50,097 nucleotides of DNA from CAKSQF01 sp964568425 (GTDB lineage: Bacteria > Bacillota > Clostridia > Oscillospirales > CAG-272). Shown here piece by piece: positions 1-8,170 of this stretch. Location: assembly GCA_964568425.1 (NCBI GenBank), contig CAZMPO010000014.1, forward strand, positions 1 through 50,097. Direction: 5' to 3'. Positions within the stretch are counted from its first letter, which is position 1, and the number at the start of each line of letters is the position of its first letter. The notes beneath the pieces were generated by a model, which worked only from the letters and a program-made list of their open reading frames with translations, did no database searches and was not told the origin of the DNA. Made by a program: the position numbers and the translations under genes.

Positions 1-104
1 GGGCTTGCTCCCGCCGCTCTTTGATATAGATTAAAATATCATTTGATCGTCTAAAATATATTCAAATATAACCGATAAGCGGCGGGAGCAAGCCCCCGCC
101 CTAC
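1..104. repeat. MITE-like intergenic element, copy 1 (left end cut by window)
   Basis: The left arm GGGCTTGCTCCCGCCGCT (1-18) faces an inverted right arm that starts with AGCGGCGGGAGCAAGC near 78 and ends CCCGCCCTAC at 104, with about 55 AT-rich bases between. The same termini recur at 7.87, 33.05, 37.10, 43.38, 45.32, 46.76 and 49.89 kb. There is no coding capacity. The element looks non-autonomous or REP-like. The left end is probably missing only the initial GTAGGGCGG. Confidence 0.7.
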
Positions 105-139
105 AAGAGATAGGTAATTGTTTGTTTTGGCGGTCGAAT

Positions 140-180
140 TAATCATCGTTTCCCCGGAGGGAGCCTTTGGCAAAATATGT
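140..180 (-). repeat. Companion box of the intergenic repeat family
   Basis: The stretch AATCATCGTTTCCCC, then GGAGGGAGCC, then TTTGGCAAAA recurs in either orientation near the MITE-like elements, for example at about 5378-5410, 7774-7810, 43322-43345, 43620-43655 and 46700-46735. It is part of the dispersed intergenic repeat set. Function unknown. Confidence 0.55.
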
Positions 181-287
181 TTATGCACCACTCTATCTAT
201 CGTTTATCTTAAGTTCCCGTCTATGAGAGCACCGCAAAAAGCGTTCGCAACCCAACCCAACCAAACATAAACCAAGGAGGCATCGAT

Positions 288-803
288 ATGCTAAGCTACA
301 CACCAAACAAGATCCGCAAAAATGCGTGGATGGTCTTCGGCTTTATTTCATCGATCGCGGTGATATTTTATGTCTTTTCGCTCTTTTCGATAGGGCTTGT
401 ATGGCTGAACCAGCTCTTTCTCGTTGTCGCTCTGACCGCCGATCTGCTCTTTTTGATGCGCTACATACTCTATGATTATGTTTACACGATAAACGAGCAC
501 GGATTTTTTTCGGTAAGGCGTATCTACGGCAAAAACAACAGATTGCTCGTCGACCTGCAGATATCGCGCGGCGATGTGATCGTAAAATACGACCGCGACA
601 CCGATCTGTCTCGATTCGGCAGGATATCGAGAAAGGAAAATTACTGCTCATCGGCGTTTCCGCTTGAAAAATATATCTACATCTTCAATTCGGGGGACAA
701 AAAGCAGGCGATTATCATCGAATGCGGTGCCGACACCGCTGAGGTGATCGCAAACGCGATCGAGATATTCGGCAAAGAGGCGGAGGATGACGACGATGAA
801 TAA
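288..803 (+). CDS. Small membrane protein with cytoplasmic C-terminal domain, function unknown
   Basis: A 171-aa protein. Two hydrophobic segments (about residues 13-35 and 38-60) are followed by a soluble beta-rich region with a basic RIYGKNNRL patch and a very acidic tail ending in EAEDDDDE. An AAGGAGG ribosome binding site lies just upstream of the ATG, so the start is secure. The 3' end overlaps the CDF transporter by 17 bp, which indicates one transcript and translational coupling. I do not recognise the family. It may be an accessory to the transporter, but only the gene overlap supports that. Confidence 0.8.
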   Translation: MLSYTPNKIRKNAWMVFGFISSIAVIFYVFSLFSIGLVWLNQLFLVVALTADLLFLMRYILYDYVYTINEHGFFSVRRIYGKNNRLLVDLQISRGDVIVKYDRDTDLSRFGRISRKENYCSSAFPLEKYIYIFNSGDKKQAIIIECGADTAEVIANAIEIFGKEAEDDDDE

Positions 804-1944
804 CCAAAAGAAGGAACTCACCCCCGAGAGGCGGCTTCGTCTCTGCTCTTTTGCGGGGGCAGTGGGCATCATCACGAACCTCGCCCTTGCCGCGTGCAAG
901 CTTTTCGTCGGAATGGTGTCCGGCTCGGTATCGGTGAGCGCGGATGCCGCCAACAATTTGACCGACTGCGGCAGCTCGCTCGTTACATTGATCGGCTTTC
1001 GCCTTGCCGGCAAGCCGGCAGACCGCGAGCATCCCTTCGGGCACGCGCGATTTGAGTATCTGACGGGATTGTGCATCTCTGTCTTTGTGCTCATGCTCGG
1101 CGCGACCTTCATGAAGGACTCGATAAAGGCACTCGTCAAGGGGTCGGAGTCGACCTTTTCGACGACGGCACTCGTTCTGCTTGCCGTCTCGGTCGCGGCA
1201 AAGATCGCGCAGGGACTTTTTTACAGAGCGATCGGCAAAATGACAAATTCGACCTCGCTTGCGGCATCGGCGGCTGACTCGGTGGGTGACAGCATAATCA
1301 CCGCCGCCGTCCTTGTCGGTGCAATCGTGAAAAAGATCACAAACTTCGACATCGATGCGCCCATCGGCATAGCCGTCGCGGGATTTATTTTGATCTCGGG
1401 CATAAAGCTTGTCGCCGAATCGGCAGGAACACTGCTCGGAAAAGCACCCGACAAAGCGATCGTCGACGGTCTTTGCGAGAAGATCTCGTCCTACAAGGGC
1501 GTGCTCGGCATGCACGATCTGATCGTTCACAGCTACGGCGAGGGAAAGATATTCGCCTCGGTCCATGTCGAGGTCGACAGACGGGTGGATGTCATGGTCT
1601 CGCACGAGCTGATCGACAAGATCGAGCACGATGTTTTGCATAAGCAGGGTATCGGGCTGGTCATACATCTCGACCCGATATCTGTCGATGATCCGCTGAC
1701 AAACGAGATGCGCGATATCACCGAGGCGGCGATAAGCGAGCTTTCGGATAAGCTTCACTTCCACGATTTTCGCATAGTCGAGGGCAAGTCGCGGATAAAT
1801 CTGATATTCGACCTCGTCGTTCCGCCCGATTTCCCGACCCCCGATGACGAGCTCCTCGCCGCTCTTGGCGAAAAGATCAAAGAAAAATGCCCGATCGCCG
1901 TCCTCGTCGTCGATATAGACAGGGATTTTTCTAACATGATCTGA
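787..1944 (+). CDS. Cation diffusion facilitator (CDF) family metal transporter
   Basis: A 385-aa integral membrane protein that should export divalent metal ions (Zn, Fe, Mn or Co) in exchange for protons. CDF signatures are visible: NNLTD near residues 56-60 in TM2, HPFGHARFEY near 82-91 in the loop after it, and SAADSVGDS near 163 in TM5, with further hydrophobic segments. A hydrophilic C-terminal cytoplasmic domain follows (about 215-385), longer than in minimal CDF proteins. The start at 787 lies inside the previous gene; an in-frame ATG at 796, which overlaps the upstream TAA, is an equally good alternative. The metal cannot be told from sequence. Confidence 0.9.
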   Translation: MTTMNNQKKELTPERRLRLCSFAGAVGIITNLALAACKLFVGMVSGSVSVSADAANNLTDCGSSLVTLIGFRLAGKPADREHPFGHARFEYLTGLCISVFVLMLGATFMKDSIKALVKGSESTFSTTALVLLAVSVAAKIAQGLFYRAIGKMTNSTSLAASAADSVGDSIITAAVLVGAIVKKITNFDIDAPIGIAVAGFILISGIKLVAESAGTLLGKAPDKAIVDGLCEKISSYKGVLGMHDLIVHSYGEGKIFASVHVEVDRRVDVMVSHELIDKIEHDVLHKQGIGLVIHLDPISVDDPLTNEMRDITEAAISELSDKLHFHDFRIVEGKSRINLIFDLVVPPDFPTPDDELLAALGEKIKEKCPIAVLVVDIDRDFSNMI

Positions 1945-1966
1945 TACGGCGTTAAATAAAAAAATG

Positions 1967-1997
1967 CTCAAAACAAGTTCACCAAAATTGTTTTGAG
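1967..1997. promoter_or_regulatory. Inverted repeat between the CDF and FAD oxidoreductase genes
   Basis: CTCAAAACAA (1967-1976) pairs perfectly with TTGTTTTGAG (1988-1997) around an 11-nt loop. No T-tract follows on the plus strand, but an A-run lies before it (a T-run on the minus strand). It could be a weak terminator for the CDF operon or an operator for the next gene; the sequence does not decide. Confidence 0.4.
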
Positions 1998-2043
1998 TAA
2001 ATTGAAGAATAATAAAATTTCGAGTAAAAAGGAGAATTTTATC

Positions 2044-3321
2044 ATGAAAAAATACGATGTTGCCGTCATAGGCGGCGGATTTGCGGGATTTGCGGCGGCA
2101 GTCGCTTCCGCGCGCGAGGGTGCAAAAACGATCCTTATTGAAAAAAGCGGTGCGCTCGGCGGTGCACTAAATCTCGCGCTCATCATGCCCTTTATGGTAA
2201 ACGGAACTCAGATCGACGGCAAATACGTCCGCCTGTCCGAGGGCATCTTCGCCGATGTTTGTCGCGAGACCTCGGCTCTCATGCGCGAATACGAGGGCAT
2301 CGAGACCGACCCCAACCGTTTTTGGGACTACAACGACGAGTACATCAAGGCGGCACTGAACAGGATCGCCCTCTCCTCGGGCGTCGAACTGCTCCTTCAC
2401 TCCTATGTGACCGCCGTAAACAAGGACGGCGAGCATATAAAGTCGGTCACCCTTGCAGGCAGATCGGGCACGTTCGAGATCGAGGCAGATCGCTTTGTCG
2501 ACGCGACCGGCGATGCAAATCTTGCCTATCTTGCAGGCTGTCCGTTCAGACTCGGCAGAGATGATGGTCTTTGTCAGCCGATGACTCTCTGCTTTAGGAT
2601 CGCGGGCGTCACCGAGGAGGCAAGAAAAAGGCTCTGGACGAACCGCGACGAGGTCACGAAGATCTGGACAGGTCTCCAAGCCGAGGGAAAGATCAGAAAT
2701 CCGCGCGAGGACGTCATGATGTTCACAACATTTGTCGATGGCGTCGTCCATGTCAATTCGACACGCGTAATAAAGCTCAATCCGACCGACCCGTTCGATC
2801 TGACCAAAGCCGAGATCGAGGCGCGCGAGCAGGTGCTCGAGCTGTTCGCGTTCGCGAAAAAATATATGCCCGGATTCGAGAATGCACAGCTTCTCTCGAC
2901 CGCATGCGAGATCGGCGTCCGAGAGAGCCGCATGATAATCGGCGACTATGTCCTCACCGCGGACGATCTCAAGGCATGCACGAAATTCGAGGATTCGATC
3001 GCGTTCGGCAATTACGATATCGATATCCACAGTCCCGACGGCGCAGGCACAAGCCACTATTATTTCAAGCCGGGCGAGTATTATTCGATCCCCTATCGCT
3101 CACTGATCGCAAAAAATACAGACAATCTGCTTGTTGCGGGCAGATGCATCTCGACCGACCACGATGCGCAGGCATCGATACGTATCATGCCGATCGTCTG
3201 CACCCTCGGTGAAGCGGCAGGCACCGCGGCGGCACTTTCGGTAAGCTCAAACACCGATATCCGCTCGATCGATATAAATACCCTCCGCACCCACCTCCAC
3301 CAAAACGGCGCACTCTGCTAA
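2044..3321 (+). CDS. FAD-dependent oxidoreductase
   Basis: A 425-aa flavoprotein. The N-terminal Rossmann dinucleotide-binding motif VIGGGFAGFAAA (G10-G12, G15) with the acidic residue E33 at the end of strand 2 binds FAD. A second FAD-contact region, VDATGDANLAYLAG, lies near residue 160, and the C-terminal NLLVAGRCIS segment is typical of the FAD_oxidored (PF12831) family, where substrates are often unknown. The start at 2044 follows an AAGGAG site; an upstream in-frame ATG at 1993 falls inside the inverted repeat and lacks a site. It stands alone, ending at a strong hairpin. The redox partner and substrate are unknown. Confidence 0.88.
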   Translation: MKKYDVAVIGGGFAGFAAAVASAREGAKTILIEKSGALGGALNLALIMPFMVNGTQIDGKYVRLSEGIFADVCRETSALMREYEGIETDPNRFWDYNDEYIKAALNRIALSSGVELLLHSYVTAVNKDGEHIKSVTLAGRSGTFEIEADRFVDATGDANLAYLAGCPFRLGRDDGLCQPMTLCFRIAGVTEEARKRLWTNRDEVTKIWTGLQAEGKIRNPREDVMMFTTFVDGVVHVNSTRVIKLNPTDPFDLTKAEIEAREQVLELFAFAKKYMPGFENAQLLSTACEIGVRESRMIIGDYVLTADDLKACTKFEDSIAFGNYDIDIHSPDGAGTSHYYFKPGEYYSIPYRSLIAKNTDNLLVAGRCISTDHDAQASIRIMPIVCTLGEAAGTAAALSVSSNTDIRSIDINTLRTHLHQNGALC

Positions 3322-3334
3322 AGCCAATAAACCC

Positions 3335-3370
3335 ACAAATCAGCGCCCCACACAAGGGGCGCTGATTTGT
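3335..3370 (+). terminator. Hairpin terminator-like structure after the FAD oxidoreductase
   Basis: A perfect 15-bp inverted repeat (ACAAATCAGCGCCCC, 3335-3349, with its complement 3356-3370) closes on a 6-nt loop 13 nt after the stop codon. There is no U-tract, so intrinsic termination may be weak, but the stem is long and GC-rich at its top. Confidence 0.6.
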
Positions 3371-3641
3371 ATGATCTGTATGCACACCATGGATGTGATG
3401 TTCAACATGCATTCACCTAATATTGGCGGGTGAATACACCTTGCGCTTGCCGCTAACATCCACCTTGTTCCGCGTTCGGACACTCATACGATATTTGTTT
3501 ATCTCTCCTTTCGACCCCGAATCAAATATCGCATGTAGCGTCACTTCGGTTATAGGTATAAGTTTAATTTTTATTATTTTAATCATAGAGCTATATAAGT
3601 AAAAGGTTAGCGGAAAATGAGGAATTATGTAATAATTCGGC
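3371..3641. other. Intergenic stretch between convergent genes; nothing recognised
   Basis: No open reading frame with a ribosome binding site and no tRNA-like structure was found. A short inverted repeat (ATTCACC at about 3412-3418 with GGTGAAT at about 3429-3435) is the only structure noted. Confidence 0.5.
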
Positions 3642-3691
3642 AAAAAGACTTCCATCCCCTGCCATGCGGCAAGGGGGGGCGGAAGTCTTTT
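3642..3691 (-). terminator. Rho-independent terminator of the slipin gene
   Basis: On the minus strand AAAAGACTTCC (3691-3681) pairs with GGAAGTCTTTT (3653-3643), with an inner CCCTTGCC/GGCAGGGG stem, and runs into a T-tract. It lies about 30 nt after the stop codon of the slipin gene. Confidence 0.8.
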
Positions 3692-3722
3692 GAGTACTCC
3701 GTTCATGTTTATTATTGAGCCC

Positions 3723-4826
3723 TCACGCATTTGCGGTGTGGAGGAGGGTAGTGAGTTGATTTAGGATGTTACCATTACCGTTTAGGGAGATGGTGCCTAC
3801 GTTTTCGCAGATGCGCTCGATGTATTCGAGTTCTTTGAGTTTATAGAGCGTCTGATTTTCATCCATCAATTTTGCCGTATTCAGGAGCGAGCGGGTGGAT
3901 GCTACCTCTTCGCGGCGAGTGATGACATTGGCTTGTGCGCGTTTTTCGGCGACGAGCACGGTATTCATTATCTCGCGGATCTCGCCCGGAAGGATGATAT
4001 CCTTAACGCCTGCGTCGGTGATCTCAACAAACAGCTCATTTTCCTTGATCTTCAGCTTATCGAACACAAATTCGGACATTTGGTCCTTATTTTCGAGGAT
4101 CTCATCAAGCTTATACTTACCCACATACTCGCGCAGTGCAAGCTGTGCTGCCACATGCATCTGCTCCTCGAAATTATCGATCTCGGTCAAGATCCTGACA
4201 TGATCGGTCACGCGATAGTTACAAACGAAATTTATGCGCAGGGAGACCTTATCTGCGGTGAGCATTTCCTGCCCTGTGACATTCATTTGCGTCAGTCGTG
4301 TATCGACAAAGTCCACATCGACCTTGATCGGTGTTTTCCAGAAGTAGTATGTACCCGCATCGAGGATACGCTCGAATTTTTTATTAAAGAACAGTCTTGC
4401 CTTCTGATACTCTGCCACCTCGATCTTTGTGTAATAGAGTTGAGGGATCTTGGAGAAGACATACTCGGGCACACAGTCGTCTACCTCTGGGGAGGAGACA
4501 TCGATTATTTTGAACTCGTGGCGATCCGCGATCGACCAAAAGGCATATTTGCCGTGGCGCAAGAGGGAGGCAAATTTGCCGTTGACATAGTGGAGAGCGA
4601 GCTCCTCGTCGCCGACCTCGACAACAGAGACGCGATCGGCAACAGCACTGTCGGCAAGCAGGGTCTCGAGGGGACATCTATCGCAGGCGATGGGCTGTTC
4701 GATATCCGAGATCTCGATCTCCTTGTCGCCAAAGAGGCGATATTTGCCTGCATCGAGTGTTTTTTCATATTTCCCGTTTTTGAAGAGAAAGCCTTTTTGA
4801 TTTTCGTTGATAATTACCTTTTTCAT
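3723..4826 (-). CDS. SPFH/Band 7 (slipin-like) domain protein
   Basis: A 367-aa protein. The N-terminal half carries two copies of a short module, each with a QKG/QKA-(R)LF-N-K-(F/Y)E-(K/R)-LDAG-Y pattern (about residues 9-35 and 140-165). The C-terminal half has slipin hallmarks: LRINFVCNYRVTD, then a long amphipathic stretch LALREYVGKYKLDEIL, and GVKDIILPGEIREIMNTVLVAEKRAQANVITRREE-like coiled helix, matching SPFH proteins that scaffold membrane microdomains. The usual N-terminal membrane hairpin is absent, so membrane attachment is uncertain. ATG 4826 has an AAAGGA site; the in-frame ATG at 4865 lies in repeat-like DNA and is rejected. Monocistronic. Confidence 0.85.
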   Translation of the reverse strand: MKKVIINENQKGFLFKNGKYEKTLDAGKYRLFGDKEIEISDIEQPIACDRCPLETLLADSAVADRVSVVEVGDEELALHYVNGKFASLLRHGKYAFWSIADRHEFKIIDVSSPEVDDCVPEYVFSKIPQLYYTKIEVAEYQKARLFFNKKFERILDAGTYYFWKTPIKVDVDFVDTRLTQMNVTGQEMLTADKVSLRINFVCNYRVTDHVRILTEIDNFEEQMHVAAQLALREYVGKYKLDEILENKDQMSEFVFDKLKIKENELFVEITDAGVKDIILPGEIREIMNTVLVAEKRAQANVITRREEVASTRSLLNTAKLMDENQTLYKLKELEYIERICENVGTISLNGNGNILNQLTTLLHTANA

Positions 4827-4865
4827 AGTATAATTTCCTTTCATAATCAGAGTTTTCGCCGTCAT

Positions 4866-5521
4866 TCACGCAAAAGCGGCGGCTGAGAATTTGAGTGCCT
4901 CCCTTGCCCTGCGGAAAGCAAACTTTTGGCAGGGTTTGGGATAACGCGGTATCCATCCTCAGGCAAGGCGGCTTTTGCGTTGCTCTGCGATCTCTCGCAT
5001 CGCCGAATGTCGGTTTTTGGTGATTTTTGCGTCCCGAAGGACAATTTTTACTTTTTCCAATACCATTGGCGCTCCTTAAGCGGCGGGATTCGAACCCGCA
5101 ATAATGAGCCTGACAGGCTCACGGCGCAAGCGTTCCTTCGGCATACGCTTTGGAATATCCTCGCGCACCGCAGTGAAAGATCTGATCAAACACTCGCTTG
5201 AAGTAACCTTGCGAGCATATTTTACCATTATTTCCACCATTTTTCACGGAAAAAAAGCTGCGAGATCGGATGATGTGAGATTTTTTGCGAAATACGGCAA
5301 AAACCCGACCGCCGAAAAGTATCGGTGGTCGGGTGTGGGGTATGAGATGATAAATTGACCGATGAAGAAACAATCTCTGCCAAGGGCGCCCTTCGGGGAA
5401 GCGATGATTAATTCGTTTTTTGCAAATTGCTTTTTTGACGGTTCGATTTGAAATAAATCGACCGCCAAATAAAGGTATCCCCTGTAGGGCGAGGGTCGAA
5501 TGTTCGGGCAACCGATCCGAT
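4866..5521. other. Gene-free stretch with tRNA-like fragment and dispersed-repeat pieces
   Basis: About 650 bp without a convincing gene. It holds the tRNA-like fragment at 5083-5150, an inverted repeat of CCGACCACCGATA type near 5305-5335, a companion box of the repeat family (about 5378-5410) and a degenerate GTAGGGCGAGGG terminus near 5484-5496. Several open frames cross it, but none has a ribosome binding site or protein-like composition. Confidence 0.6.
5083..5150 (-). other. tRNA-like fragment (T-arm plus long variable-arm-like hairpin)
   Basis: On the minus strand GCGGG-TTCGAAT-CCCGC (5099-5083) is a perfect T-arm with the GTTCGAAT loop. Just 5' of it lies a GAGCC-TGTCA-GGCTC hairpin (5120-5106) like the long variable arm of Leu/Ser/Tyr or Sec tRNAs, and then a AAGCGT...ACGCTT stem with an 11-nt loop. 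I could not find a matching acceptor stem, D-arm or 7-nt anticodon loop, so this is a relic or a mimic rather than a working tRNA. Confidence 0.35.
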
Positions 5522-6454
5522 TTAAACATCGTTTCCCCAAAAGAGATCCCCTGCGAGGTTCGACTGCTTTTTCAGCTTTTCTACGATCAGCTCCCTAAAG
5601 TGATCGGGGGCGGTGACCTCGACTGTGGGTCCGAAGGAGAGGACTCTTATCACCATTTCGGATTCGTCATCGCGAGGATATTTGATCTTTACGAGATAGC
5701 GCTTATGATCAAGCTTCTCAGCCCTCTTTTCGAAGTGCGCGAAATGGAGCATGAATCTTTCCATGGTGTTGCGAGTGTCGAGAACCTTCACGGTTATCCT
5801 ATCGTATGCGACCGCCTTTCTTCTGTCGTGCGTCCGCGCCTCTCCGCGATAGGGCGCGCAGGATCTGATCCTTGCAAGATTGACTGTCGAGACCTTGCGC
5901 CATTCTGCCGTGATCACCCTGAATTTGTCATCCTTTTCGGAATATTCGAGCTTTACGGGGCGGCATCTGACGAACATGTTGTCTCCGTGACGGTCGGTCA
6001 TCTCAAATTTGATCTGCCCACCCGTGCGCACGGCGTCAAGCACCACTCTGAATTTTCTTATGTATTCCTCGTCATCGAAAGGATCGCCGTCACCGTATTT
6101 GTCATAGATCAGGTAATCATCGGGGGTGAAAAGCGGCTCTATGCCGTCAAGCTCGGGGAATTTAGGGTCAAAAAGCTTTACGCGCGGATCGAGCGAGATC
6201 GCCTTCAGCCACCTCTTTTGAAGGGTGGTCAGCGGCATTGTGGGACTGTGTTCGATCGGGGTGGTCATATCCGGGCGAACGAGCTGCCATTTTCCGCTTT
6301 TGAGCGACGGCAGTATGGTCAGCGCGCTCTCGCCGAACGCGCGGTCGGCGACGATCTTTTGCAGATCTTTCTCATCGCGATCGCCGTCTATGATATCGGA
6401 TATGATGGCGGCGACCGTGTTATAATATGCCGAATAAAGCTCGCTGAATATCAT
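5522..6454 (-). CDS. WYL-domain transcriptional regulator (second of a pair)
   Basis: A 310-aa protein. It shares the plan of clostridial tandem WYL proteins: an N-terminal segment that spans a helical part, LTTLQKRWLKAISLDPRVKLF (a winged-helix-proximal hallmark, about residues 75-95), and a C-terminal WCX-like region ending in EVTAPDHFRELIVEKLKKQS. WYL domains sense ligands, often nucleic acids or nucleotides, and control bound promoters. Its ATG overlaps the stop of the upstream WYL gene by 4 bp (ATGA), so the two are co-translated. The last codons (about FWGND V, 5522-5540) run into the TTTCCCC repeat box, so the present C-terminus may be repeat-derived. Confidence 0.8.
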   Translation of the reverse strand: MIFSELYSAYYNTVAAIISDIIDGDRDEKDLQKIVADRAFGESALTILPSLKSGKWQLVRPDMTTPIEHSPTMPLTTLQKRWLKAISLDPRVKLFDPKFPELDGIEPLFTPDDYLIYDKYGDGDPFDDEEYIRKFRVVLDAVRTGGQIKFEMTDRHGDNMFVRCRPVKLEYSEKDDKFRVITAEWRKVSTVNLARIRSCAPYRGEARTHDRRKAVAYDRITVKVLDTRNTMERFMLHFAHFEKRAEKLDHKRYLVKIKYPRDDESEMVIRVLSFGPTVEVTAPDHFRELIVEKLKKQSNLAGDLFWGNDV

Positions 6455-7698
6455 TTGTCGCCCTCCCGTCCGACGCCGTACATTTTATACATTGTCTCGA
6501 CGTCATGCCAAAATTGTTTTTCAACGACGCGATTTGAGAAATTAATATTTGTGATGCGGCAGATAAATGTTCTGATCCAGGGGATCATCTCGCCCGAGTC
6601 GTAGACATCGGCTGAAAAACGATAGGTGTTATCATCGATCTTTTCGACCGTCCCGACGCGCCTCTCGCGGCAGAGACGATCGACTATGTACCTCTCGTTA
6701 TCCCCTGCTCTGACCGTAAAATCCACATGCTCGAGCCGTCTGCTGTCTCTGACCCTGACCCCCCACATGTTCTTCTGCATACGATCAAGCTCCCGACGAA
6801 GTTCATCAAAACGAGGGTCGGGGTCTTCGAGTTTGACATTTGACAGATAATCCACGCGATAAGCCATAAAAGAATTATGCTCGGGCATATAGGCAAGCAG
6901 ATGTTGTCTGCCGTTTTGGACGCTGATAAATATACGGAGCGGAATGAGACGGTGCCGCCTCGGTGTGTCCTTGCGGCGGCTCATGTTTGTCACTGTCACG
7001 GCGCGTCCCTCACGCATCGCCGCAAACAGTGATGCGGTAACGCCGCTGTCAATGGCAGACGTTATATAGTGATGCTTGAAGGTGAAGGGTCCGCTGACGA
7101 GATCTGTTTTGTCAAGTATAAACGAGCCGACAACTCCGCAGGGAGCGACCTCCGAAAAAAAGTGCAACAGGTCGCCGTACTCGGAGACATCGATGCTCTC
7201 CGCTCTGCGATAATAAACGCATCTCCCGACCTTTTCGCAGACGATGATGCCCGACTCGCGATATTCCTTGAGCTTCTTGCGGATGGTGGATTCATCAAAG
7301 ACCATTGGGTCGTCAAACTCGGACAGATATTTCCCGTCGATCTGCGCGATAAGCTCGGACAGGGTGCATTTGATCGAGGGGTCGCAGAGAATGTCAAAAA
7401 TAATAAAATGGAGCGTGATGTCGCCGTCGGTAAAGCTTTTTGCTTTCCACGCGTTGTATAGCGGATTGTGCCCGATCGTCCGACTGTCGATGGATATAAA
7501 GACATTTTTGCCGTCCTGCCCGCGAGTAAAGCTCATGTGATCGCCGAGCCAGCTTTCGAGCCTGCGCCGCTCATCGTCATAGGAGCGCGCGCTTTTGTTG
7601 TTGTAATCCTCGCGGCTTTTGAAGCCGTAAACATAAAACTCGCGCATGTAGGCGCGGATCTTCTCGAAATTTTTGATAAGCTCATTGTATGTCGACAC
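6451..7698 (-). CDS. WYL-domain transcriptional regulator (first of a pair)
   Basis: A 415-aa protein. The N-terminal half contains a helix-turn-helix-like segment (CTLSELIAQIDGKY, then STIRKKLKEYRESGIIVCEKVGR, about residues 115-170), followed by a WYL core (RRHRLIPLRIFISVQNGRQHLLAYMP region, about 250-290, with the aligned ARMP-like AYMPEHNSFMAYRVDYLS) and a WCX-type C-terminal extension. The start is GTG 7698, because an AAAGGAG site sits 7 nt upstream; the longer frame from 7767 lacks one. It overlaps the second WYL gene by 4 bp. Four 40-41-bp iterons 325-470 bp upstream could be its own operator. Confidence 0.85.
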   Translation of the reverse strand: MSTYNELIKNFEKIRAYMREFYVYGFKSREDYNNKSARSYDDERRRLESWLGDHMSFTRGQDGKNVFISIDSRTIGHNPLYNAWKAKSFTDGDITLHFIIFDILCDPSIKCTLSELIAQIDGKYLSEFDDPMVFDESTIRKKLKEYRESGIIVCEKVGRCVYYRRAESIDVSEYGDLLHFFSEVAPCGVVGSFILDKTDLVSGPFTFKHHYITSAIDSGVTASLFAAMREGRAVTVTNMSRRKDTPRRHRLIPLRIFISVQNGRQHLLAYMPEHNSFMAYRVDYLSNVKLEDPDPRFDELRRELDRMQKNMWGVRVRDSRRLEHVDFTVRAGDNERYIVDRLCRERRVGTVEKIDDNTYRFSADVYDSGEMIPWIRTFICRITNINFSNRVVEKQFWHDVETMYKMYGVGREGDK

Positions 7699-7773
7699 GG
7701 CACTGCTCCTTTCATTATTGTTTGAAACGAATTTGATCGAACAACAAATCGACCGTTTATTCGACAAAATTTC

Positions 7774-7897
7774 TTTGCCAAGGGCTCCCTCTCGGGGAAG
7801 CGATGATTAAATCGTTTTTTTGCAAATTTTCTCTTTGAGTGTTCGATTTTAAGAAGTCGGCTACCAAATAAGCGGCGGGAGCAAGCCCCCGCCCTAC
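7774..7897. repeat. Companion box plus single MITE-like right arm
   Basis: GCCAAGGGCTCCCT then CGGGGAAGCGATGATTAA (about 7779-7809) is the companion box; AGCGGCGGGAGCAAGC then CCCCGCCCTAC (7871-7896) is a solitary right terminus of the MITE-like element, without its left partner. The segment lies upstream of the WYL operon. Confidence 0.65.
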
Positions 7898-8022
7898 CGG
7901 GGATTGTTTGCTTTGGAGATTCGATTTAATCATCGATTCCTCGGTGACAGTGTAGACATGAATATTTAATGTCCGATCTGTCATATATTCATTTTTATCG
8001 AACAAGATCAAGAATGACAGAA

Positions 8023-8169
8023 TTTTGTCAGTCTTCAGTCGACAAAAAATCAATTTTCGGATTTTTGTCAGTCTATAGTCGACAAAACTATTGACTTTTG
8101 GAATTTTGTCAGTCTATAGTCGACAAAACTATTGACTTTCGGATTTTTGTCAGTCTATAGTCGACGAAT
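8023..8169. repeat. Four tandem 40-41-bp iterons upstream of the WYL operon
   Basis: Four units start at 8023, 8063, 8104 and 8145. Each carries TTTTGTC, then AGTCTATAGTC (first unit AGTCTTCAGTC), then GACAAAA, an interrupted dyad, with a CTATTGACTTTTGGAA-type spacer. The last unit ends four bases before the stop codon of the flavin-reductase-like gene and loses the final A-run. The regular 40-41-bp phasing (about four helical turns) would put binding sites on one face of the helix, which suits a multimeric regulator such as WYL proteins; that is an inference. Confidence 0.75.
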
Positions 8170-8170
8170 A

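Noticed and set aside
715..1971. A 418-aa minus-strand frame opposite the CDF transporter
   Set aside because: It is the complement shadow of a clear CDF gene, rich in Arg, His and Cys, with no family pattern.
3933..4886. A 317-aa plus-strand frame opposite the slipin gene
   Set aside because: Shadow of the SPFH gene; no ribosome binding site at its start and no recognisable motif.
4926..5358. Open frames of 84-98 aa over the gap at 4.9-5.5 kb as genes
   Set aside because: They lack ribosome binding sites, cross a tRNA-like fragment and repeat boxes, and have Arg/Ser-rich shadow-like composition.
8023..8169. Possible CRISPR array
   Set aside because: The 40-41-bp units are contiguous and carry a dyad; no unique spacers, no leader and no cas genes are present.
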